Shown: positions 55,823-64,000 of the stretch, piece after piece
How the letters are laid out: the number at the start of each line of letters is the position of its first letter
How positions within the stretch are numbered: position 1 is the first letter of the stretch
Assembly (NCBI GenBank): GCA_002917075.1
Contig: NTMA01000125.1
Span: 1-64,000 of the forward strand
From: Hawksworthiomyces lignivorus
Lineage: Eukaryota; Ascomycota; Sordariomycetes; Ophiostomatales; Ophiostomataceae
Length of the DNA stretch: 64,000 nucleotides
Direction of reading: 5' to 3'
Notes under the pieces: model-generated
What the model was told of the DNA's origin: nothing
What the model saw: the letters and a program-made list of their open reading frames with translations, nothing else
Databases searched by the model: none
Program-made: the position numbers and the translations under genes

Positions 55823-58590
55823 TTTGGGCGATTTTAGGTGATTTTGGTAATACGGATTATGACTTCGAAAGGTCTGACAACAAACGTGCAGATGTCAATG
55901 GGAACAGATTCAAACGAAGAGGTCTCAATTGGAGTATTGGCTAGGAAAGCTGCGATGCAAAGGCAAGATTGAAGAAGAGAAGGCAAGGGAGGGCAGAAAC
56001 GAAGCAAGGTATATATATACCTTCGGCTTGATTTACTATGGCTTTCTGACTTCTGCAATTAATTGGGTCTACTATAGCTCTCTCCTCCCTCCCTCCCACA
56101 CACAAAGAGCATTTTTACGATCCACCAGGAAAAACAGAAACAGAGGGATAGGATGCATCGGAGATTCCCAGGCAAAGTGGGAGAGAAACGCGCGAAGAGG
56201 AGGTTGGTTTTACAGTGTGTAATACACCTACACACGGGCATGCAAAAGAGGGGCGTGCGAGAGGAAACAGACGGGGCGTATAGCTTCTATTGTGGGAAGC
56301 AAGTGACGTTCTTTTCGCGGAGAAGAGAGCTCTTCGAGTACGAGTAACTCGTACAGTTGTCACCCCTTGCTACGTCGTCCAGTTGGACAAAGGCCGCCCT
56401 AATTCCCCCCCCCCCCAACCCATAAGACGGAGAGCGATCCCGAGTGGATCTCTCAACAGCTACGGGAGAAAACCACGAGAACGTCATATTCACACCCTCT
56501 CTGTCTTTCTCTCGCTCTCTCATCTGCCTTCTGTCTTGTTGTCTTGTTCTTTTTCCTATCTGACAAGCTTTGCGACCAGTGTGCCCACTGTCAGAAGAGT
56601 GTGTCACTCACTAATAACAGCAGAAAGCCGATTGGGGTCATTCCGCCTTTCGGAGAAAAGAAAAAAGATTGGTGGTGGAGGCTGCCCCTCCCCCTCTTTT
56701 TTCTTGCGTTTTCCCCTAGATCAAGCGAGAGTGCTTGTCGCGCCGCTGGGCCTGCATTGAGAGCTAATGCTGGGGGTGCGATAGTGAGGTGCATCTTGGT
56801 ACAGAGGAGGAGACTGGAAGTAGCTTGGAAGATGCATATCTTGTGATTCGCATGGTACTTTTCACAGGGTCCGCAAGCCGAAACAGCAAGGTCATGGTGT
56901 CCCATGCTCGCGCCCACGGCCACTGCCATGTGGTCGTCCCGTCCGAACTGAACACACCATTCTCCGCGAGAGACTGTCTAGACAGGTCAGACATAAGCAT
57001 AAGCAATATACGGACTTGTTTCTACTTTGTGGTTATTTTTGCCCTGCTCAGAAGGATCAAACAGGAAGAGAACAGGAAATGGAGGGGAGGGGCAAGACGA
57101 AATGGGGAAAAAGCGAGGCATCTCCACCGTGGGCCTGCCGACCGTTTCTTCTTGTCGAAATGTTTTGCGGCTGAAGCAGCCAATCCGGCCGCAGGGATCT
57201 CCCTGCAGGATGCGGGAAGGAAGAGATAAAGTGAGGAGGGTGGGAGAGCAAAAAAAAAAAAAAAAAAAAATTGAAGCAGGGGCAGCAGCAGAGACCGCTG
57301 TCCATTATTTGTCATTGTGTCTTGGTCGCTCTTAGCCGTCCTCCTTAAGTGGTCGCGGCGCGCTGGTGATGCGACCCACTGAGCAAAACGGTCACCACCA
57401 GCATCTACCTATGCCGCATTGGATGATAACATTCCCTACGCTCGAGTACTTCCTCCCTGCCAAATCCTTATTTGGAATTGTCCTCTTAGTCACGGACTAA
57501 GAAAAGTTCGTGTGGAGCATGCAGTATAATCCCACAGCTGCAGCGCTGCACTACGCCGTTAGAGCTTATTGGCGGAAGCTTCATCTCTGTATCATGCTTT
57601 TTACGTTCGTCCGCTTTGTTCACTCGGTCTCCGAGGAACCGTCTGTGCTTTCTCCAATTATGAATTTTTATGTTATTTACGTTATGGAAATGCTTTGATG
57701 TATGTCCTTGCCATGAATGTTGCGAGGTAGCTTCATATACAAGTAGCCATATAGCAAGTTCCAGAAGAACCTCTGACACTAGAAGCCTTCCACGCTTTAG
57801 CGTAGCGTGCTCCCGCTTATACCAGCAGCTGCGGCTTTTTGTCGATGTCCCGCTTTCGCGATCTCGGTACGACAGTTGGACAAGATAGGGCGTATACAAG
57901 CGAGGAGGGCCAGGTCGCATTTTGTCTCTGCGAAGAAGCGAGATCCGAAAGCTTGTGCTAACTGCTGCTGATTCCATTGTTTCAGGGCAGTCTTCTCCAC
58001 CCCGAGGCGGATCTATACGTTACCTTGAAGTTTTGCGGCTCCATTGCCACTTGTAAGAGTTATCTTACTGCATAGCTGCCCACAATTAATACACTGCTTC
58101 GCTTTATTCTCGAAGCAGGTGCTCGTACTTGTCCTCATAGGTTCTAGTCTAAGGAAAACCATGCCATTCCAAATCTTATTGATAAGATGGAGTGCGGGTC
58201 TTTCCTCAAGCACCAGCCGGCAAAGCTCCGGTCTCAAGAGGCTGTCGGAGATACAGTGGAGCAGCGAGGTGGAATCATCTTCAGCGACAAACCCGGAAAC
58301 TCAAATCAAGCCGTGGCAACACAACACGGGGAACATCCTGTGCCTGAGCAGATATCCCTTCATGATCATCTATGGCATCATGTCTCATTATCTTCTAGAA
58401 CGCATTCATGTATCATGAAACAGTACATGTGCTAATGAAAAAAAAAAAAAATGATGGAATTCACTTCGGGGTTTGAAGCGCGCTGTTCGCGTTGTTCGCG
58501 CTGTTCTTTGATTCCACATGCTTTGTGCCCTTGCAGATCCTGCTCCTCCTGTTGTTTCTTTATATCAGCCCACTTCTCTTGCTGCTTCCT
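55823..58590. other. 2.8-kb gene-poor region with homopolymer tracts
   Basis: Promoter of the GFA gene plus 3' side of the DUF1365 gene. Contains a C-run (56406-56416), A-runs (57251-57270, 58439-58451) and CT-rich patches. A 163-codon minus frame at 57486-57977 looks non-coding in composition. Nothing else recognised. Confidence 0.5.
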
Positions 58591-60692
58591 TCAAACGTTG
58601 ATTAAACCTTGCTGGTTGCTCCACGTGGAAACCACGAGGCCGAGAATCCCCCGTGCCACGAGCCATGCTACCCAGGCCCGAAATATGAGACAGTATCCCT
58701 GGAAGAGCGGGACCGCGCCGAGCGCCAGCCGATCTGCTAGAAACAGCGAGAGCACTGCGGCGCGGTACGACCTGCGCAGCGCTCGATGGCCAGCCTGATC
58801 GGCCAGCACGAACCCGTCCATGGCCGAGAGGCGGAACCCGCGCAGGTCGCCCGACGACGTGGTTGTGGCCGCGCCTGACGCGGCGGCGGCGGCGGAGGGC
58901 GTCGCATACACGTTGGTCGGCCACGTCTGGGGCCGCTCGATGCGCTCCGGGCGCCGCCGCAGTTTCTGGATGGCCTTGAAGAAGACAAAGTCGACGGGAC
59001 TGGCCACCTGCAGCGTCGGCCGCGGCGCCCGCGTCAGGACGAGCTTGGTGAACAGCTCCGGCCGCGACACGGAGATGGTCGCGCTCTCGCGCAGCTCGCA
59101 GAAGAAGGCCTCGACGTCGTGGGCGTAGTGCACGAAGCGCGCGTAGAAGACGGGCGTCAGGACCCGGAACTCGATCTCTGTCTCGACTTCCTGTGCTTTG
59201 CCGCCGCCGCCGCCGCGCGTAACCTGGTCACCCTTCTCTGTCGCAGCGGCGGCGCGCATCAGCTCTGGACTCGCGTCTGGGATGCCGCAGGGAATGTACT
59301 TAACAACCAAGGGCACCGCCACGTTAGTGCTCGCCTCAACGAGGTGCCGCAGGTACTGTCGGAATGCCACCTCGAGGCTGCGCTCGGTCTCGTCGGCCAG
59401 GCGGCCCATGCTCTTCTCGAGAGGCTCCGGCCGAAACCAGACATGCAGCCGTCGCTGGAAAAACAGAACTCCCGCCTGCTGCACGATGCGCGGAAACGTC
59501 ACCAGCCCAACCCACCACCAGGCGGCCAGAAACTGGCACTTCTGCCAGGCGCCCATCCTAGTCGGGTCAAAGGCTGCGGCAGCATTACCAGTCTTCTTCC
59601 CCCTGCTGCCTACAGGTGCCGAGAATAGCTTGGCTACGATCTTGCCGTGCTTGTGCGAAGACCGCAGAACAATGGTTACGTCAATGGGGCCTGTTCCCTG
59701 CATGCTAGGAGCCAACGGATCCGACGCTCGCAGAGCATAGGACCCTTTGCGCGAGTTGAATGGTGAGACATGGAAGTCCTTTGGCCACGTCTGGGAGAAC
59801 GTGGTCGTCGTAGAAGCGTTCTCAGAAGCACCATCAGAGTCTTCCTGTGGCTCCTTCGTGCTGGAAAGAGACTCTGGTGTGAGAAAGTACATCCGGCGTT
59901 CGCCGAACGTGTTGTTCACCTCAAGGACCATTGCAGACAGAGTTCGGTCCGCATTGTAAAGATACCAGAATGAGACGGGGTTAAAGTGATACCCAAGAAA
60001 GCGCGCAGCTGTAACAAGGTAAGCGTAGGGATAGTTGGACGGATTGATGCCCTAAAATAAATGGTCTTAGTGCCAGACACGCAAAAGAACGCACAGTAGG
60101 AAATGCTCCGTACCTGAGTCTCAAGGTAAGCATCTAACTTGCCACGAAGGCCAAGGCGCCCGTGTCCACGTTCGAGATAGTCATCTGCACCTACGTGGAA
60201 CCAGCCCTTCTTCTTCACAAAAGAGCCGGCAGGATCAGTAGAGATGAGGCCGCCGGCTACACCACTCCAGCCCACCGGTAGTCCTACGACAAGATAGGAG
60301 TAAGAAAAGGAGTGTTTTTTGGGAAACAATCGGGCGTGCGTAGTTATGCAGGGGAAGAGCAGAGGCCGGCCTGGACCTGCCCATGGAGCTGCAGAAGATG
60401 GGAGCGACGCAAGTCCTGACTGTGACTTCGGCTGGCAGGCAAGTTTAATTATGCCAACACCTGCAATGGCAGAGGCCGCCACAAGCAATGAGGCTGTAGT
60501 TAAGGACAAGCCGGAATTTTCGAAGGCTCGTGTCAGACAAGCTAGAAGTTGGTCTTTGCTTTGAATGAGGAGAGCGCCCAGCAGCAGCAATGAATCTAGG
60601 AACTTGCCAAGGATGGCATAGTATGCTATACCTCCCACGGCGACGGCCATCTGGAGGCCTGGAGAGTTCAACATGAGGATTCGGCTGGCCAT
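58591..60692 (-). CDS. DUF1365 family membrane protein
   Basis: About 660 residues, two exons joined by one intron (about 60054-60114). Hydrophobic N-terminal segments (MAVAVGGIAYYAILGKFLD, LLLLGALLI, ASLLVAASAIAGVGII), then the DUF1365 start RPLLFPCITTHARLFPKKHSFSYSYLVVGLPV. Further landmarks: DDYLERGHGRLGLRGKLDAYLETQ; after the intron NYPYAYLVTAARFLGYHFNPVSFWYLY and LSAMVLEVNNTFGERRMYF; later KDFHVSPFN. These are the most conserved blocks of the family. An inserted fungal region and hydrophobic C-terminal segments (VLSLFLADRLALGAVPLF, LIFRAWVAWLVARGI) follow. Family function is unknown; some bacterial members sit with cyclopropane-fatty-acid or lipid enzymes, so a lipid link is possible. 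Confidence 0.85.
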
Positions 60693-61635
60693 TGCCAGGC
60701 TGGTTTCACTTCTTGATATCCTTCACGTCTTTCACCGCGCAGTACAGCTGCGCAGCAACATTGTCGGTCAGGAGCGAAGAGCAAAACGGTAAAATTGACG
60801 GAATTTTAGAGTATTTGTACTCTTTACGACGTTGCACAGATTCTCCACCATTGTAACACGCTCATCCGGATGCATCAGGTCATTGTCCTTCTCCTTCGCA
60901 TTAAAAGTGCACAGATCCCTTATTCTTCAGCGTTTTTGCCCTAGCCAGAGGCCCCAAGCAACGAAGACCACCAGGATGCATGAAACACCAGAAACGGAAA
61001 GAGAGCGTCTTTTACATGACTAATCAATGCAAGAACCCGGACATCCCTTATCGCGAACTAGTTCTTATCGCCGTCGAGAATTGAGTCCGGAATCTCAAGG
61101 CAGCAAAAAAGGATTGAGATGTGGGTCTAGGATGAGGAAACTCCGCCACTAGAGGGAAGAGGATGGTCGCTAGAAAAGGGCACGCCGATTGACTCAGTCG
61201 GTTCCTGGGGGGCCATTTTGTGAGCAGAGGGCAGGGCAAAAAAAAAATTATTGGCGGGGGAATTGGTTGGGAAGACAACGGCGGCAGGTGTGAGAAGACC
61301 TTCCACCAGCTTCTACCATACCCATTTTTCTTACTCTATGCTCTTTGCCCCCACCAATCCGCACACACCTATCCGGGCGCCTCTACTCATATCTCTTTCA
61401 GCCTTTCTGACTCCGCCTCTCTTCTCCCTGTCTTGCAAAAGAACAGAAGACTCACACCTTCACCAGCTTCAATCATTCAAATATCGATAACAAGAGCATC
61501 CGCCTCTCACTTCTCCATCGATCTTGTCCAGCATCCCCCTCTCACTTCTCCATCGATCTTGTCCAACATCCCTTCATCTCACCTTCTATCGAAACGCCCA
61601 TTGATCACATAGAAATCCACACACAAACCGTCAAA
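60693..61635. other. Divergent promoter region (DUF1365 / MBF1)
   Basis: CT-rich leader upstream of MBF1, including a 35-bp tandem duplication at 61504-61572. No gene seen. Confidence 0.5.
61504..61572. repeat. 35-bp tandem duplication in the MBF1 leader
   Basis: CTCTCACTTCTCCATCGATC (and on through TTGTCCArCATCCC) occurs at 61504-61537 and again at 61539-61572 with one difference. Lies 60-130 bp upstream of the MBF1 ATG, probably in the 5' UTR. Confidence 0.85.
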
Positions 61636-62103
61636 ATGTCTGGCATGGACTGGGACAGCGTCACCAAGATTGGCAGCAAGAACCGCGGCGGCGCCTCGCA
61701 GCGCGAGACGGTCATCCGCAGCCGCAGTGCCCTCAACGCCGCCCAGCGCACCGGCGGCGTCGTTGCCACCGAGAAGAAGTACGCCACCGGCAACTCGACG
61801 TCGAAGCCGGCGGTGGAGGGCCAGCACCTGACCAAGGTGGACCGGTCCGACGACATTGTCAAGGTCAAGCAGGTCGGCAAGGAGGTCGGCGTCATCATCG
61901 CCGACCGCCGGTCCAAGATGGAGCCCAAGATGTCGCAGAAGGACCTCGCCGACCGCTGCAACACGAAGCAGGCCATTATCGCCGCCATGGAGCGCGGCGA
62001 GGGCCAGCCCGACCAGAAGGTGCTCGGCGCCATCGAGCGGGTGCTCAACGTCAAGCTGCGGGGCAGCGACATCGGCAAGCCCAAGTTTGAGAAGAAGAAA
62101 TAG
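61636..62103 (+). CDS. mbf1: Multiprotein-bridging factor 1
   Basis: 155 residues, no intron, full length for the family. The N-terminal MBF1 domain begins [18 protein letters not shown] and includes [18 protein letters not shown]. The cro/C1-type helix-turn-helix occupies about residues 78-135 ([29 protein letters not shown]...[11 protein letters not shown]), followed by [15 protein letters not shown] and a Lys-rich tail. A conserved eukaryotic coactivator that bridges TBP and bZIP activators and also acts on colliding ribosomes to prevent frameshifting. The start has an adenine at -3 (AAAATG), and the leader is CT-rich as in highly expressed fungal genes. Confidence 0.97.
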   Translation: MSGMDWDSVTKIGSKNRGGASQRETVIRSRSALNAAQRTGGVVATEKKYATGNSTSKPAVEGQHLTKVDRSDDIVKVKQVGKEVGVIIADRRSKMEPKMSQKDLADRCNTKQAIIAAMERGEGQPDQKVLGAIERVLNVKLRGSDIGKPKFEKKK

Positions 62104-62891
62104 ATGACTTCTATGACCTCGTGTCAACCCGGCCAAAAGAGCCCGTGCAGAACACCGTCTCCGTGCTCACCGGCGAGAGCGGCATCTCGCATGGTCTTGC
62201 CTCTGCACACTTCGCACACGCCTATCTCTCCCATCCTCACCACTTTCCCGGCAAATCCGCTACGGATCGATTCCCTCTAACGGCGACGCGGGCGGACAAC
62301 AAGAGAAACAAGCTCTTGTTCGCATTGTTGCAAGGCGGCTCAAATTCTTGGCCATTTTTTTCTTTTCTTTTTTTTTTGGGACATGCATAAAGTGGTGATC
62401 GATCAATATAAATAGACAATATGTATCCCGGCTGTCTTTTTGGCTTTGGGATATATGGAAAAGTCCAGGGTCTTCTACCCGGATGAGCCAGCATAGCGGA
62501 ATGAGGGCAGGCTCGCCTTTTAGTTTTGGGTCGCTTTGTTCGTTTACGGGTTTTGTTTTCATGGCGACATTTCATATTAGATTGCGGACTCACGGGTCTC
62601 AACAAGCAAATGAATAAAACCTTTTTCTCCCAACTTTAGTGTCAAATGATTATGAATGTCGCCTTTGTTGGCATACCATGTTTCCAGCCTTAGAGGTTGT
62701 CTGTCCTTTCACTCATTGAGGCAATCGGAGGTCATCTTGAATATAATTTTCATTAATTTAATTAATTTGATTCGCAGCTGTGCTGAATGCAGTGAAGGTA
62801 TCTTAATGCAGGGCTCCAATCCAACAAACTATATGCAATTTTGTTTCAAATAACAATGCGATTCTTTCCTATCCTTTCCTCCTCTCCTCTC
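62104..62891. other. Spacer between convergent genes
   Basis: 3' region of MBF1 and of the Cdt1-like gene. T-rich tract at 62366-62377. No gene seen. Confidence 0.5.
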
Positions 62892-64000
62892 TCATTGAGA
62901 GAGACTCTGCACCCGGCTCTGGATGGCCGTCTTGCTCGGCATAAAATCCGTCATCATGATGACGATCTCCCGGCCGCCCATGCTGACGATCTGCAGCCAC
63001 TGCGGGGCGACCTCCTTTGCCAGCAGGCGTACGCACGACGCCGCCTCGTCCCGCGAGATCGGCAGGCGCATCGAGTCCTTGATCTTGGTCAGGATCGCCG
63101 TCATGCCAAACGACGCGCGGCTCTGCCGGCGGCCCATGGACGACGACGCCGTGCACAGCATGGCCAGCACCTCGGCAATGTCGCACGCCCGGTGCAGCGC
63201 AGCACGGCGCTCCAGCTCCTCGGGCGTCGGCGGCGCAGCGGCGCCGCCCGCCGCCTGCAGCTGGGCGCGCTGCAGCTGGCGGTACCGGATGCGGTCGAGC
63301 AAGTTCATGGGTGCGCCATTGGCACCTGCTGCGGCTGGCCGCTCTGAGGAGTCGAAATCCATCTGCGTGTCGTCGCCGTCGTTGTTACCTGTCGCGGCAG
63401 CGGCCGCGAGAGGCGCTTTCAGCAGCGCCTCCTTGGCCTCCCGCTCCTGCTTCCGCAGAGCGATGCCGCGCATCAGCTCTTCTAGCGACCGCTGGCCCTT
63501 GGCCCGCGTGGCCGAGCCCTTCACCAGAGAGGCGCACACCGTGACACTGGCCTTGGGGAGACCCGCGATGAACTGCTTCGCGTCGACGCCGTCGCTTCCC
63601 GGGCCCGCGCAGGCCGCCGCCCATCGGGTGCGGAGATTCGCCTCGAATGCATTTTTCAGCACGTCGCCCAGGAGGCGGCTGTGGTCAGCGTTGGGCCGCA
63701 GCTCGATGCACACCTTGCCCCGGCCGTAGTCGGAGAGGAACAGCGGGTGCATGTCGCTGCTGTCGTCCGACTGTGCACCGGCGACGCCGATACACCGCTG
63801 CACGTCTTCCAGCGTCACCTTGCGCTTGCCCCAGGCCTGGGCCACGCTAGGACACAGCACGCGGACATCCACAGGTGCATTGGTCCCCTGGTGCGCGTGC
63901 TGGAGAGCGAGCGTCTTCACAATGGCTTCCTGCAGACGGATCAAGTCCAGAAGCTCCAGGGGAAGCTCCGGCTCCGGCTCAGCCTCTGACTCGCATGGTG
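62892..64000 (-). CDS. Cdt1-like DNA replication licensing factor, C-terminal part
   Basis: Open frame ending at the stop 62892-62894 and running off the right end of the window, so the N-terminus is missing (the reading frame continues through 64000 with an acidic EAEPEPELPLELLDLIRLQEA). Landmarks: a winged-helix-like middle (LLDLIRLQEAIVKTLALQHAHQG, VRVLCPSVAQAWGKRKVTLEDVQRCIG), an LLDRIRYRQLQRAQLQ helix, and a C-terminal winged-helix resembling Cdt1_c (EVLAMLCTASS...TAILTKIKDSMRLPISRDEAASCVRLLAKEVAPQWLQIVSMGGREIVIMM). In eukaryotes Cdt1 loads MCM2-7 at origins. The call rests on the pattern of the C-terminal domain; fungal Cdt1 proteins diverge strongly, so it is probable rather than certain. 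Confidence 0.65.
   Translation of the reverse strand, partial: PCESEAEPEPELPLELLDLIRLQEAIVKTLALQHAHQGTNAPVDVRVLCPSVAQAWGKRKVTLEDVQRCIGVAGAQSDDSSDMHPLFLSDYGRGKVCIELRPNADHSRLLGDVLKNAFEANLRTRWAAACAGPGSDGVDAKQFIAGLPKASVTVCASLVKGSATRAKGQRSLEELMRGIALRKQEREAKEALLKAPLAAAAATGNNDGDDTQMDFDSSERPAAAGANGAPMNLLDRIRYRQLQRAQLQAAGGAAAPPTPEELERRAALHRACDIAEVLAMLCTASSSMGRRQSRASFGMTAILTKIKDSMRLPISRDEAASCVRLLAKEVAPQWLQIVSMGGREIVIMMTDFMPSKTAIQSRVQSLSQ

Noticed and set aside
57486..57977. 163-codon minus-strand frame
   Set aside because: No family motif, unlikely composition, no splice structure and no neighbour logic; treated as chance.

Overview
The window is nuclear DNA of a filamentous ascomycete (Pezizomycotina), most likely a Sordariomycete and plausibly in Hypocreales. 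Genes are monocistronic with many short GT-AG introns (about 55-90 nt). The families are typically fungal: Zn2Cys6 regulator, GH55 glucanase, LysM/hevein/CFEM proteins, fucose-lectin propeller, GPI-anchored Cys-rich proteins, DUF3632, DUF1365, MBF1 and a mitochondrial SpoU methylase. No sequence search was possible. Family calls rest on motifs read by eye, and exon joins were worked out by hand from splice sites and reading frame.

Left part (0-20 kb). An ACC-synthase-like PLP enzyme and an amino-acid permease point away from each other across a repeat-rich spacer that may hold a decayed tRNA-derived retroposon. Next comes a gene of about 5.4 kb for a secreted protein of roughly 1,640 residues. 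It seems to join an N-terminal NucA/NucB-type nuclease domain to a complete GH55 beta-1,3-glucanase. It is divergent from a secreted LysM + two hevein-like + three CFEM protein. This pair is the most unusual locus in the window: a wall hydrolase joined to a nuclease beside a wall-binding protein, a logic reminiscent of yeast killer toxins. An unknown protein, a small P-loop kinase and a membrane-anchored fucose-lectin-like protein follow.

Middle part (21-44 kb). After a MITE-like element there are ten genes that look like one coregulated accessory cluster without a PKS, NRPS or terpene backbone: an S15/CocE hydrolase, two PhyH dioxygenases, a FAD monooxygenase, a Zn2Cys6 regulator, two related MFS carriers, a SnoaL-like protein, a DHA-type MFS exporter, and a frameshifted hydroxyacid dehydrogenase. 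Nearly every promoter here, including the regulator's own, carries a version of CCGA(A/G)CCGAGGA or its complement TCGGTTCGG. I did not notice this element elsewhere in the window. It suggests a regulon run by the cluster's own regulator, for catabolism, detoxification or a small metabolite.

Right part (44-64 kb). This is a more conserved-looking, housekeeping neighbourhood: a MRM1-like mitochondrial rRNA methylase, a DUF3632 protein, two GPI-anchored Cys-rich surface proteins behind long promoters, a GFA/CENP-V zinc protein, a DUF1365 membrane protein, MBF1, and the C-terminal part of a Cdt1-like replication licensing factor that runs off the right end.
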